A stretch of DNA of 64,000 nt from contig CAJTFD010000007.1 in assembly GCA_910575625.1 (NCBI GenBank), positions 124,001 to 188,000 on the forward strand, read 5' to 3'. The stretch comes from Clostridia bacterium (GTDB taxonomy: Bacteria; Bacillota; Clostridia; Lachnospirales; Lachnospiraceae). The translations under genes were made by a program, and so were the position numbers. The stretch's first letter is position 1; the number at the start of each line of letters is the position of its first letter. The notes beneath the pieces were generated by a model. The model was not told the DNA's origin. It searched no databases and saw only the letters and a list, made by a program, of their open reading frames with translations. This document shows positions 1-8,220 of the stretch, in pieces.

Positions 1-1037
1 TTATGGTCTTCGATCTCAGCGACTTCCTTCGTCTGTACCAGCTCGAAGCAGTCGACCCTTGAGCCGTCGAACTCAACCTGCATGTCGCCCCTGCGGATGA
101 TCTCGCCTTCGAAAGCGGAAGCGTAGGATACAGGGATGTCGATATGTGTGATCTTGATCTTGATGTCGCGTGCTTCAAGAGAAACAGCGTTGAACTTGGA
201 TACGTCTTCCAGTCTGATGAGACTCTTCGGTACTTTAACGCCGTTTGCGTAATCCATATCGTTCGTCACTACCGGGAAGCCCAGTGCGATCGCGCCTGCA
301 CCGCAAGCTACGATCACGTCATCCAATGGCTTGAATGCGTTTACGAATGCCGGTACACGCTCGAATGTATATTTCATCAGGTTCGCAGCATCGCCTGGCT
401 GGATGTTGCCGAAGATCAATGCGGCACGCAGAGCTACGGATACTACATGGACAACGGATGTCACGTCTTTGCCCAACGGGATGACACGTACGTTCGCGCC
501 AGTCTTCATGCCGACTTCTGCGACCTGGTCGATGATCCCGCCTACCAGTGTTACGAGGATACCCTGTTCCTGATAGCTCTTTACGAGGTCAGCGCCTTCC
601 TGAGCGGTCGGAGCGGCGCCGAGGATGACAGCTACACCAGGGATATCACCTGTTACCAGCGGCACACCCAGTTCACGGATGATCGCATCTGCAAGATGGC
701 CATAGCATGGCTCTGCATAGGGAGTTGCACCATCGATGTATTTCAGGGCTTCGATAAATTCTGCACAGAGAGCTGTCGCAACACCTGACATGAAAGCATC
801 ATTCAGTCTTCTTTCCCTTGTCATCAGGCTCTTTACAACGCCCATAGCGTCCTTGATATCTTTCAGAGTCTTGATCTTTGTGCCTGTTACAGCGTTGTAG
901 CAGGGAAGACCATAAGCTGTATCCGGGAAGCCTACGGCTTTGTCTTCGCCGTGCTGTGCAATCGCACTATTTACAGCATCTTCCGTGAGCTTATATACTG
1001 CATCATTTCCATTAAAAACGGTATCAAATAATAGCAC
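1..1037 (-). CDS. acsB: Acetyl-CoA synthase (CODH/ACS alpha subunit), N-terminal part, cut by window edge
   Basis: Encodes the first 345 residues of acetyl-CoA synthase, which joins a methyl group from the corrinoid iron-sulfur protein, CO from CODH and CoA to form acetyl-CoA in the cytoplasm. The frame begins LLFDTVFNGND and carries motifs of the ACS N-terminal domain, for example FPDTAYGLPC near residue 40, DIPGVAVILG and, near the edge, AFEGEIIRRGDMQVE, which match my memory of the Moorella protein. The A-cluster cysteines lie in the C-terminal part outside the window. The start is a GTG at 1037 preceded by AGGAGG, about 10 bases upstream; no better ATG exists. It follows cooC by 24 bases and is the last visible gene of the CODH operon. 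Identification is firm; completeness cannot be judged. Confidence 0.93.
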   Translation of the reverse strand, partial: MLLFDTVFNGNDAVYKLTEDAVNSAIAQHGEDKAVGFPDTAYGLPCYNAVTGTKIKTLKDIKDAMGVVKSLMTRERRLNDAFMSGVATALCAEFIEALKYIDGATPYAEPCYGHLADAIIRELGVPLVTGDIPGVAVILGAAPTAQEGADLVKSYQEQGILVTLVGGIIDQVAEVGMKTGANVRVIPLGKDVTSVVHVVSVALRAALIFGNIQPGDAANLMKYTFERVPAFVNAFKPLDDVIVACGAGAIALGFPVVTNDMDYANGVKVPKSLIRLEDVSKFNAVSLEARDIKIKITHIDIPVSYASAFEGEIIRRGDMQVEFDGSRVDCFELVQTKEVAEIEDH

Positions 1038-1061
1038 TTTTTCTTTACCTCCTAATTATGA

Positions 1062-1826
1062 TCATTGATGATCGATTTTTTCTTTGATTGCCTGGATCTC
1101 ATTCACCACATCTTGACTAAAGTCAAAAGGGGACTTGCCCTGGCGGTCGGCATCCATCACGTCTGTGTTGTAATGGATCATACCCAACAGGTCTTCCGGA
1201 GGGATCTTTTCCCGGATAAAAGCTTCGTCTTCCGGCCCCCGCACTTTGTTGGCGACCACACGCACCTGCTTTACACCCAGATCTTCAGCCAGACGCTTCA
1301 CATTCTTATAAGTCTGCACACTCCTGGCTCCCGGTTCGATGACTACGACAAACTGATCCACGCTCTCTGTGGTCCCCCTGCCCAGATGCTCCAGGCCGGC
1401 TTCCATATCCAGGATCACAACGTCATCCCGGTGCAGCACCATATTGTTGATGATGCGTTTGAGCATCACATGTTCCGGACAGACACAGCCGCCGCCCCCG
1501 GTCTCCACCGTACCCAATACCAGCAGCTTCACTCCATTGCACACTTTTCCATAAGTGTCCGGGATGTCATCCACCTTCGGATTTATACGATAGAACTGAT
1601 TGTCCGGGCCAGCTCCCGTGCGCTCTTCTACCAGTTTGCGCATCCTGGAGATGGGGACGATAGAGTCCAATGTCTCTTCATCAAACCCCAATGCCAATCC
1701 GAGATTTGCATCCGGATCCACATCTGCGGCCAGCACCTTCCTGCCTTCCTCTGCGTAGAGTCTGGCTAACGTAGCCGCGAAAGTCGTCTTACCCACTCCG
1801 CCTTTTCCGGTGATCGCAATCTTCAT
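1062..1826 (-). CDS. cooC: CooC/AcsF-type nickel insertion ATPase, copy next to acsB
   Basis: MinD/SIMIBI-class P-loop ATPase of 254 residues that matures nickel enzymes of the CODH/ACS complex. A deviant Walker A, GKGGVGKTT, is at the N-terminus, followed by a DVDPDANLG motif, the CooC-type CxC motif (GCVCPEH, near residue 115) that can bind metal between two monomers, and DMEAGLEHLGRGT. The ATG at 1826 is preferred over one 12 bases upstream because GGAGG lies five bases before it and the upstream ATG overlaps that ribosome binding site. It sits between cooS and acsB, so it may serve ACS (AcsF role) or CODH. A second, divergent CooC is encoded at 3876-4646. Which copy serves which enzyme cannot be told from sequence. 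Confidence 0.9.
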   Translation of the reverse strand: MKIAITGKGGVGKTTFAATLARLYAEEGRKVLAADVDPDANLGLALGFDEETLDSIVPISRMRKLVEERTGAGPDNQFYRINPKVDDIPDTYGKVCNGVKLLVLGTVETGGGGCVCPEHVMLKRIINNMVLHRDDVVILDMEAGLEHLGRGTTESVDQFVVVIEPGARSVQTYKNVKRLAEDLGVKQVRVVANKVRGPEDEAFIREKIPPEDLLGMIHYNTDVMDADRQGKSPFDFSQDVVNEIQAIKEKIDHQ

Positions 1827-1869
1827 ATATCCCTCCATTTATACGCATCTGATCTGCTTTTTAAAGATC

Positions 1870-3762
1870 TTAGATACCTATAGCTGTCCTCTTCTCTTCA
1901 ATCTTCTCAATCATCAAGTCACCTAATTTATCAATATCTGTTTCAACTGTATAGCAAGCCTCTACCCAGTCTTTAACGCCGCCTGTGAGCAGTCCCGTAA
2001 TCTCTGATGAGCCAGAAGCATACGGTTCTACACCAAGGTATGTATCAAGACCAGAAGCAACTACATAGTTACCGATGGATACAGCTTTTTCAGACATCCA
2101 CTCAGGCGCACATCCTACTACCGGAAGCTGTGAGATGTTCAATCCAGAATCTTTCGCCAGTGTAGCTGCCAGGACCAGCATACGGCTGATATCTACACAG
2201 GAACCCATGTGGAGTACCGGCGGGATGTCTGCCAGTTCGCAGACTCTCTTCAGACCAGCGCCGCAGAGGTCTTTCGCACGTTTGTCCATAAGACCAGCTT
2301 TTGCCGCTGCCTGCGCTGAACATCCGGATACGATGAGAACGATGTCGTTTGCGATCAGTTTCTTCATCAGGCTGATATGAGCGGCATCCGGGCGTACTTT
2401 CGGGTTGTTACATCCTACCATAGCGACTGCACCGCGGAGAACACCAGATACGATACATTCGATGAGCGGTTTCGTTGTCCCGAGTTCGTCTACCTGAGAG
2501 TTTGTAACGCCGTCGAGTTTCTTAACGATCTGCTCTACGGAGTAACCAACAGTCGCTTTCTGTTTCAGATCTGGAATATGTACCAGTTCTTTCTTCCTGT
2601 TCGGGAAGTTCTCGATCGCAGCTTTTACGATAGCTTTTGCGTTCTCGCCTGCTGTCTGAGAATTAAACCTGATAAATTCAGATTCCGGCATCTGCGCGAT
2701 CGGTGATGTTGTGATGAATTTTGTATGGAAGCATTTGCTCAACGGGCCAAGTGCCGGGAAGATACACTGTACGTCTACGACGATCGCTTCGCAAGCGCCT
2801 GTCAGTACAACATTCTCCTGCTGGAGGAAGTTACCAGCCATCGGGATCCCACGACGCATCGCTACTTCGTTTGAAGTACAGCAGACACCGGATACAGTGA
2901 TGCCCTGTGCGCCTTTTTCTTTTGCCAGAGCGATCATTTCAGGATCTTCTGCGTATTCACAGATCATCTCAGAAAGTGACGGATCATGGCCATGTACAAC
3001 GATGTTTACATTCTCTTCCACCATAACGCCTAAGTTGGCTTCTGTATCCATCTCCTTCGGCGTACCAAAGAGAATGTCAGAGAATTCTGTACCCATCATG
3101 GAACCGCCCCATCCATCGCAGAGACCTGCGCGGAGTGCCTGACGGATCAGAGCTTCCGGTTTAGAAGAACATCCCATATGTGTCATATGAAGGGACGTAG
3201 CAACTTCCCTGTCAATCGCGCGCGGTGCGATCTCTTCTCTCTCCCAGATCTCCTGTGTATGCTGTGGAGCTCTCTTTAAGAATCTCTGGGTCCCGAATGG
3301 TTTACCATATTCCATAAGACCTACTTCTGCAACTTCATGAGCCAGATCGTAGATGTCTTTTCCTTCTGTCTCGATATCCCACTCTTTTGCGATACGGATC
3401 AGTTTCTCAGGATCTTTTACTTTGTAGTTTCCGTCTGCTGCTGATTCGTACAGTGTATGGCAGATCTCACGTCCATGATCAGAATGGGTCGCAGCGCCGC
3501 CTGCTGTAAATTTCAGATAGTTCCTACCAACGATACCGTGGATATCACATCCGCAGATACCTCTCGGAGCTTTTGCAGTTATACGGCAGGGTCCCATAGA
3601 ACAAATCCTACAGCATGCACCAGATTCACCAAATTTACAATGGGGTGTCTGATTTTTAACGCGCATCTGCCATGAATCAGCACCAACCTTTGCACCAGTC
3701 TCCAGCAACCGCTCGGTAGCCGCTTCAAATTCCTCCACTGTGGTTAACTTGAACTCACTCAT
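1870..3762 (-). CDS. cooS: Carbon monoxide dehydrogenase catalytic subunit (Ni-Fe-S)
   Basis: 630-residue anaerobic CODH (CooS/AcsA), which interconverts CO2 and CO on the Ni-Fe-S C-cluster and supplies CO to acetyl-CoA synthase. The N-terminal region near residues 42-60 has the dense cysteine pattern for the B and D clusters (CCRICSMGPCRI). VHGHDPSLSE near residue 256 carries the histidine of the C-cluster region and GVCCTSNE follows; GCSAQAAAKAG and MGSCVDISR lie further on. Length is normal for the bacterial monofunctional or acetogenic subunit. The ATG is preceded by AGGAGG. Placement between two cooC genes and upstream of acsB indicates the acetogenic, ACS-linked enzyme rather than an energy-converting hydrogenase-linked one. 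The upstream gap (3763-3875) has no obvious promoter, so it is probably transcribed from 5.4 kb. Confidence 0.95.
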   Translation of the reverse strand: MSEFKLTTVEEFEAATERLLETGAKVGADSWQMRVKNQTPHCKFGESGACCRICSMGPCRITAKAPRGICGCDIHGIVGRNYLKFTAGGAATHSDHGREICHTLYESAADGNYKVKDPEKLIRIAKEWDIETEGKDIYDLAHEVAEVGLMEYGKPFGTQRFLKRAPQHTQEIWEREEIAPRAIDREVATSLHMTHMGCSSKPEALIRQALRAGLCDGWGGSMMGTEFSDILFGTPKEMDTEANLGVMVEENVNIVVHGHDPSLSEMICEYAEDPEMIALAKEKGAQGITVSGVCCTSNEVAMRRGIPMAGNFLQQENVVLTGACEAIVVDVQCIFPALGPLSKCFHTKFITTSPIAQMPESEFIRFNSQTAGENAKAIVKAAIENFPNRKKELVHIPDLKQKATVGYSVEQIVKKLDGVTNSQVDELGTTKPLIECIVSGVLRGAVAMVGCNNPKVRPDAAHISLMKKLIANDIVLIVSGCSAQAAAKAGLMDKRAKDLCGAGLKRVCELADIPPVLHMGSCVDISRMLVLAATLAKDSGLNISQLPVVGCAPEWMSEKAVSIGNYVVASGLDTYLGVEPYASGSSEITGLLTGGVKDWVEACYTVETDIDKLGDLMIEKIEEKRTAIGI

Positions 3763-3875
3763 TAATAAACCTCCTTAAAAAAATTGTGGCATCCTCATAT
3801 AAATATTAATCCTTCCAGAGTGCTATACCCCCTGGACCCTCTCCTTGTATTTTAGAGGGTGAAGTGCCTCTCGCT

Positions 3876-4646
3876 TTACAAATGCAGTTTCTGTACGATC
3901 TCCCGGACAGCCTGCTTCACTGGCGAATCATCCGGAAGCTGTACGGTGGGCTTTCCCTCACAGTCGTATTCAAAGACCGCGTCGTCCTGGGGAACGACCC
4001 CCAGCAGCTCAAGCCCCTGCTTCTCAATCTCTTCCCGGGTCCCATCGTTCAATACGCCTTTGGGCGCCCGGTTGACGATCAGGCCGATGGTCTTCGGCTT
4101 CATGCCGCAGTCCCTGATGAGCTGAGCGATCCGCCCAACAGCCTGCACGCCTCTTCTGGAACAGTCACTGACCAGGATCGCTGTCTCCATGCTGGGCAGG
4201 ATCCCACGGCTGATATGTTCCATCCCTGCCTCATTATCCACGATGATGATCGGATAACTATTCTGGCATCTGGCCAGCTGCGACTGCAGGAGACCATTCA
4301 CAAAACAGTAACATCCCTTTCCCTGCGTGCGTCCCATGACCAGCATATCAAAATCATCATCTTCGATCACGGCATTGCGGAACTGGATCTCCGCATAATC
4401 CGCTTTGGACATACTCGGCGGGATGGGACTGTCCTTCGCCATCTCTGCCTGCGCGATCTCCTCCCTGATATCCCCCAGGGTCTTCTCCACTTCCACACCT
4501 AAAACTTCGTTCAGGTTAGAATTGGCATCCGCATCCACAGCCAGGATCGGACCTTTCCCCATTTCGCCGAGGTGCTGGATGATCAACCCGCATAACGTTG
4601 TCTTTCCTACCCCGCCTTTACCGGCAACTGCGATCACATGTGCCAT
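3876..4646 (-). CDS. cooC: CooC-type nickel insertion ATPase, copy upstream of cooS
   Basis: 256-residue P-loop ATPase of the CooC family for CODH nickel loading. Visible motifs are the deviant Walker A GKGGVGKTT at residues 9-17, DADANSNLNE, the CooC CxC motif in GKGCYCFVNGLL near residue 116, and VDNEAGMEHISRG. It is clearly a paralogue of, not a recent duplicate of, the CooC at 1062-1826, since sequence outside the motifs differs widely. It precedes cooS by 113 bases and follows cooT. The start has a modest ribosome binding site (GGAGGTAACCTG). By position it is the likelier CODH-dedicated copy. Confidence 0.9.
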   Translation of the reverse strand: MAHVIAVAGKGGVGKTTLCGLIIQHLGEMGKGPILAVDADANSNLNEVLGVEVEKTLGDIREEIAQAEMAKDSPIPPSMSKADYAEIQFRNAVIEDDDFDMLVMGRTQGKGCYCFVNGLLQSQLARCQNSYPIIIVDNEAGMEHISRGILPSMETAILVSDCSRRGVQAVGRIAQLIRDCGMKPKTIGLIVNRAPKGVLNDGTREEIEKQGLELLGVVPQDDAVFEYDCEGKPTVQLPDDSPVKQAVREIVQKLHL

Positions 4647-4748
4647 CAGGTTACCTCCAAAATCTTTTTGTTCTGTAAAACTGTCAACTATTCAATCCTA
4701 CTTCCTTCATAGTCACAAACAATGCACAAGGCTGTGACTGATCCGCAT

Positions 4749-4934
4749 CTATCCTACGGATTCCACTTCTACTATACTATTGGCAAGATCCACCATCCGG
4801 ATAACGCCCTGCACCTTCTTCTCATCACCCATGATATCACGGATGGTCAGAGTGTCCGCATCCACATCGATCCGGCTGACGTTCTTAAATATCGTGCTTC
4901 CGTCCTGTTTTCTGATAACTGTAGCCAAACACAT
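4749..4934 (-). CDS. cooT: CooT-family small nickel-binding protein
   Basis: 61-residue protein matching the CooT family of small nickel-binding accessory proteins found with CODH genes. It starts MCLATVI, with cysteine at position 2 as in Rhodospirillum rubrum CooT, where that residue is reported as a nickel ligand. The rest is a short beta-rich SH3/Sm-like domain ending VDLANSIVEVES. The gene follows the His-rich gene by three bases and precedes cooC, which supports a role in nickel supply to CODH or ACS. Too short for many independent motifs, but family pattern, length and context agree. Confidence 0.8.
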   Translation of the reverse strand: MCLATVIRKQDGSTIFKNVSRIDVDADTLTIRDIMGDEKKVQGVIRMVDLANSIVEVESVG

Positions 4935-4937
4935 GCT

Positions 4938-5282
4938 TTATGCCTCCTTTATCTGCTCTTTCACCAATGTCAGGGCCAGACTAAAACGCATATTCGCTTT
5001 CTGGAAATCCGCCACCCCGTCCCGGATGGTCTTGGCTGCATCCAGCAGATCCATTTTTTCCAGGTTGTCTGCCATCTGGTCAAGTTCTGCCGCATGGTGT
5101 TCATTGTGCTGCACCATATAGGCCAGCAACGCTACTGTCTCATTTTTGCAATCCCCGCAGGCGCCTTCACCATCATGGTGGTGTCCGCAGTGTTCATGAT
5201 CAGGGTCATGGCTGTGAGGGCATCCATGCTCCCCATGGCCATGGGAGACCACATTGCCATTTTCATCTTTGATCAAATGCAT
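4938..5282 (-). CDS. Histidine-rich putative nickel-handling protein
   Basis: 114-residue protein, first gene of the CODH operon. Residues about 13-45 form a metal-binding stretch with ten histidines, several cysteines and acidic residues (SHGHGEHGCPHSH, then DHEHCGHHH). The rest is predicted helical, with another HNEHHAAELDQM cluster. The ATG at 5282 is chosen over one at 5348 because AAGGAG stands eight bases upstream of it and the strong promoter lies just beyond. The role, nickel storage or delivery like CooJ of R. rubrum, is inferred from the His-rich tract and from the neighbours cooT, cooC and cooS; I see no sequence evidence of homology to CooJ itself. Confidence 0.7.
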   Translation of the reverse strand: MHLIKDENGNVVSHGHGEHGCPHSHDPDHEHCGHHHDGEGACGDCKNETVALLAYMVQHNEHHAAELDQMADNLEKMDLLDAAKTIRDGVADFQKANMRFSLALTLVKEQIKEA

Positions 5283-5368
5283 AATCCCGCTCCTTTCCAT
5301 AAACATTCTGGCTTCTACAGAAACCGCATGGGAGACCTTGTCTAACATGGTCCCACCAAGTAATTGTA

Positions 5369-5397
5369 ATTATACAACCATATCAAAGATTTTTCAA
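5369..5397 (-). promoter_or_regulatory. Sigma-A type promoter for the CODH/ACS operon
   Basis: On the minus strand TTGAAA (5397-5392) is followed after 17 bases by TATAAT (5374-5369). This gives a leader of about 80 bases before the His-rich gene. No other convincing promoter was found between the genes down to acsB. Confidence 0.75.
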
Positions 5398-5687
5398 GGA
5401 AATTTTAATGAATTTTTTATAAAAATCACAAGCCGTCCCTGGTAATTTCAGGACAATTTTGTGCAAAACACCCGAAGAATGCACAAGATTACCAATTTTT
5501 CCTTTTCTCTTTCCCTGTGGGGCTGCCAAAAAATGTTTTAAGGGCCCGCGCCCCTTGGGCGGACATGGATTTATTATTTTTGTAATACTTTTCTTGCATT
5601 AACTTCACATTTATATGGTATACTCCACCAATGTTTTTGTATACCATCGGATCATCAATCCCGGTTTAGATATGGAGGTCTACGACA
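5398..5687. other. Intergenic region between divergent CODH operon and aldo/keto reductase
   Basis: About 290 bases without a gene. It is AT-rich near 5398-5480 and holds a short GC-rich stretch (AAGGG / CCCTT around 5539-5556). A possible -10 (TATACT at 5618-5623) precedes the reductase, but the candidate -35 (TTGCAT) is 19 bases away, so that promoter is uncertain. No RNA gene was recognised. Confidence 0.5.
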
Positions 5688-6530
5688 ATGATGACGACAT
5701 TCTCAACAAACACAGTCAGATTGAATTCTGGAGCCGAGATGCCACTCCTGGGACTCGGCGTATATAAAGCAACCGGCGAACGGGAAGTCGAACGCGCGAT
5801 CAACTGGGCGGTGGAGGCCGGCTACCGGCTCATCGACACAGCGTCCGCTTATAAAAACGAGGACGGCGTGGGCCGGGGCATCCAGGGATGCCAGATCCCG
5901 CGCGCGGACCTGTTCATCACCACCAAGATCTGGAACAACGCCCAGCGTCTGGGCGATGTGGAGGGTTCTTTTTCCAGGAGCCTGGAGCGCCTGATGACCG
6001 ACTATGTGGATCTGTACCTGATCCACTGGCCCGTCCCCGGCTGTTACCTGAGCACCTGGAAGGAACTGGAAACCCTCTATAAACAAGGACGTGCCCGTTC
6101 CATCGGCGTGAGCAACTTCGAGATCCGCCACCTGGAAGAACTGGCCAGTATATCCAACATCACACCCGCTGTGAACCAGATCGAGTTCCATCCCTACTGG
6201 TACCAGAAGAAACTGGTGGATTACTGCCTCTCCAGAGGGATTGCCGTCCAGGCGTATGCACCCCTGGCGCGGGGCGCTTACCTGGACGACGATGTGATCT
6301 GCATCCTGGCCACCAAGTATGGAAAGACCCCTGCCCAGATCGGACTGCGCTGGATCTTGCAAAAAGGCGTGGCCGTCATCCCAAAATCCACCCAAGAAGA
6401 GCGGATCATCAGCAACGGGGAGATCTTCGACTTCGTATTGGAGGAGGAGGATATGGACGCCATCGACCAGCTCAACCGGGACTTCCGCAGCGCGTCCATC
6501 CCGGATGATCTGCGCGACGTGGCCTTTTAG
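5688..6530 (+). CDS. Aldo/keto reductase
   Basis: 280-residue NAD(P)H-dependent aldo/keto reductase, a TIM-barrel cytoplasmic enzyme that reduces aldehydes or ketones. The complete catalytic tetrad is visible: Asp50 (LIDTASAYKNE), Tyr55, Lys80 (FITTKIW) and His113 (LIHWPVP). The cofactor-binding C-terminal motif IPKSTQEERI is also present. Two ATGs are adjacent; the first, at 5688, has GGAGG nine bases upstream. It resembles 2,5-diketo-gluconate or glyoxal reductase-type bacterial members, but substrate cannot be assigned. It stands alone, divergent from the CODH operon and convergent with gpsA. Confidence 0.9.
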   Translation: MMTTFSTNTVRLNSGAEMPLLGLGVYKATGEREVERAINWAVEAGYRLIDTASAYKNEDGVGRGIQGCQIPRADLFITTKIWNNAQRLGDVEGSFSRSLERLMTDYVDLYLIHWPVPGCYLSTWKELETLYKQGRARSIGVSNFEIRHLEELASISNITPAVNQIEFHPYWYQKKLVDYCLSRGIAVQAYAPLARGAYLDDDVICILATKYGKTPAQIGLRWILQKGVAVIPKSTQEERIISNGEIFDFVLEEEDMDAIDQLNRDFRSASIPDDLRDVAF

Positions 6531-6566
6531 ATTTTTTTCAGACCTATTTCAGACCCTCCTGGCCTG

Positions 6567-7577
6567 TCATTCCCATGGCAGGGCGGGAGACTCTACTTTC
6601 TTATCCCGCAGCATCAGATCGTTGACCGCATCCGCGGCCGGTTTATCCTCGAAGAGGACTTTACACACTTCCGTGACGATCGGCATCTCGATCCCATATT
6701 TTTCCGCAAGGCCCTTGGCCGCTTTCGCCGAGTACACGCCCTCCACCACCATCTGGACCTCTCTCATCGCCTCCTCCATGGTCTTCCCCTGTCCGATCAG
6801 GAAACCCGCTTTCCGGTTGCGGCTGTGTCCGCTGGCGCAGGTGACGATCAGATCCCCCATACCGGAAAGGCCGTAGAAAGTCTCCATCTTCGCCCCCATC
6901 TGCACGCCCAGACGACAGATCTCAGCCACACCGCGGGTGATCAGGGCCGCTTTCGTATTGTCCCCATAACCCAGACCATCCGCAGTCCCAGCCGCCAGGG
7001 CGATGACATTTTTTAAAGCCGCGCCCAGCTCCACGCCCAGCATATCCGGTGTGGTGTACACCCGGAACACCGGGCTCATGAAGATGGACTGCAGATATTC
7101 CGCCGTCTCCCGCGTCCCGGCGCTGACTACACAGGTGGTGGGGATCCGCCGCCCCACTTCCTCCGCATGGCTGGGTCCGGATAACACGGCCACATCCGCC
7201 TGGGGGATCTCCGCCTCAATGATCTCACTCAAGGTCATCAGGCTCCCCTCTTCCACGCCCTTGGCCACGTTCACGATCCGCTGGCCTTTTTCCACATAGC
7301 CGCTGATCTTATGGGCCGTCTCCCTGGTAAATGGCGACGGGACAGCCAGCACGACCACGTCCCGGCCCCGCACAGACCCTTCCAGATCCCCTGTGAAAGT
7401 GATCGCCTCCGAGATCTTCACCCCGGGCAGTTTCGTCTCATGCTCATGGGTCCGCTGCAGCATCTCGACCTCATCCTCCAATGCAGACCACACCTGCACC
7501 TGATGCCCGTTATCCTCCAAAAGGATAGCCAGCGCCGTTCCCCAGCTCCCCGCGCCCAATACACTGATCTTTGCCAT
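6567..7577 (-). CDS. gpsA: Glycerol-3-phosphate dehydrogenase [NAD(P)+]
   Basis: 336-residue GpsA, which reduces dihydroxyacetone phosphate to sn-glycerol 3-phosphate for phospholipid synthesis. The Rossmann motif GAGSWGTALA is at the N-terminus; KGVEEGSLMTLSEII, the catalytic region GAALKNVIALAAGTADGLGYGDNTKAALITRG and GLSGMGDLIVTC are all in family order. The ATG at 7577 is chosen over in-frame upstream ATGs because AAAGGAGGG lies five bases upstream and GpsA proteins begin at this motif. It starts one base after plsY ends, so the acyl acceptor and the enzyme that acylates it are co-transcribed. Confidence 0.95.
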   Translation of the reverse strand: MAKISVLGAGSWGTALAILLEDNGHQVQVWSALEDEVEMLQRTHEHETKLPGVKISEAITFTGDLEGSVRGRDVVVLAVPSPFTRETAHKISGYVEKGQRIVNVAKGVEEGSLMTLSEIIEAEIPQADVAVLSGPSHAEEVGRRIPTTCVVSAGTRETAEYLQSIFMSPVFRVYTTPDMLGVELGAALKNVIALAAGTADGLGYGDNTKAALITRGVAEICRLGVQMGAKMETFYGLSGMGDLIVTCASGHSRNRKAGFLIGQGKTMEEAMREVQMVVEGVYSAKAAKGLAEKYGIEMPIVTEVCKVLFEDKPAADAVNDLMLRDKKVESPALPWE

Positions 7578-7578
7578 A

Positions 7579-8220
7579 TCAACCCTCCTTTGAAAATGTA
7601 ATCTTATTTTCATTCCCCGCAAGTAATCTCTTGATATTTTCCCGATGCCGCCAGATGGCCAGGAGCATCAGCGCTCCCATCAGAGCATAGAGCTCCAGCC
7701 GTCCATTAAGATCCAGACCGTAGTATCCCATCCGCCCGAAGATGACCGTGCCCACGAACACCACAAGATAACTGGCCAGGGAGCACAGCGACACGTAGTG
7801 AGAGAGGAAAAAAAAGGTAAAAAATACCACCGCCGCGATCAAAAAGAGCTTCCAGTCGAAAGCAAGGATCATGCCCACCGACGCCGCGATGCCCTTTCCC
7901 CCTTTAAAACCCATCGTCACCGGAAAATTATGTCCCAGGATACATCCCGCCGCCCCGTACAGGACCAGCAGGGACATCTCCCCTCCGTGACTCTCTTTAA
8001 ATAAAACACGGATCACACACACAGCCAGCACACATTTTAGACAATCGCACAGCAGTGTGATCGCCGCCGCTTTTTTCCCCATTGTACGCAGAGCATTTGT
8101 GGTGCCTGCGTTGCCGCTCCCATGCTCCCGGATGTCCATGTGATGGGCTTTCCCGAGAAAATAGGATGTCTGGAACAGACCGAACACATACCCGATGGCC
8201 AAACAAACAATACGGATCAT
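7579..8220 (-). CDS. plsY: Acyl-phosphate:glycerol-3-phosphate acyltransferase
   Basis: 213-residue integral membrane PlsY, which transfers the acyl group from acyl-phosphate to glycerol 3-phosphate, the first acylation of phospholipid synthesis. Hallmarks are [15 protein letters not shown] after the first membrane helix, the second conserved loop [19 protein letters not shown], and several hydrophobic helices. Its start overlaps the der stop codon by four bases (ATGA), which implies translational coupling. gpsA, making its substrate, follows immediately. Confidence 0.94.
   Translation of the reverse strand: MIRIVCLAIGYVFGLFQTSYFLGKAHHMDIREHGSGNAGTTNALRTMGKKAAAITLLCDCLKCVLAVCVIRVLFKESHGGEMSLLVLYGAAGCILGHNFPVTMGFKGGKGIAASVGMILAFDWKLFLIAAVVFFTFFFLSHYVSLCSLASYLVVFVGTVIFGRMGYYGLDLNGRLELYALMGALMLLAIWRHRENIKRLLAGNENKITFSKEG

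Noticed and set aside
144-788. Long plus-strand reading frame opposite acsB
   Set aside because: It is the reverse shadow of acsB, with an amino acid content rich in Cys, Tyr and His and no family motif.
3836-3860. Hairpin ACCCTCT/AGAGGGT upstream of cooS
   Set aside because: No T-run on the minus strand; probably not a terminator. A regulatory role cannot be supported.
5539-5556. Terminator-like GC-rich inverted repeat in the gap before the aldo/keto reductase
   Set aside because: Only a five-base stem, not next to a gene end.
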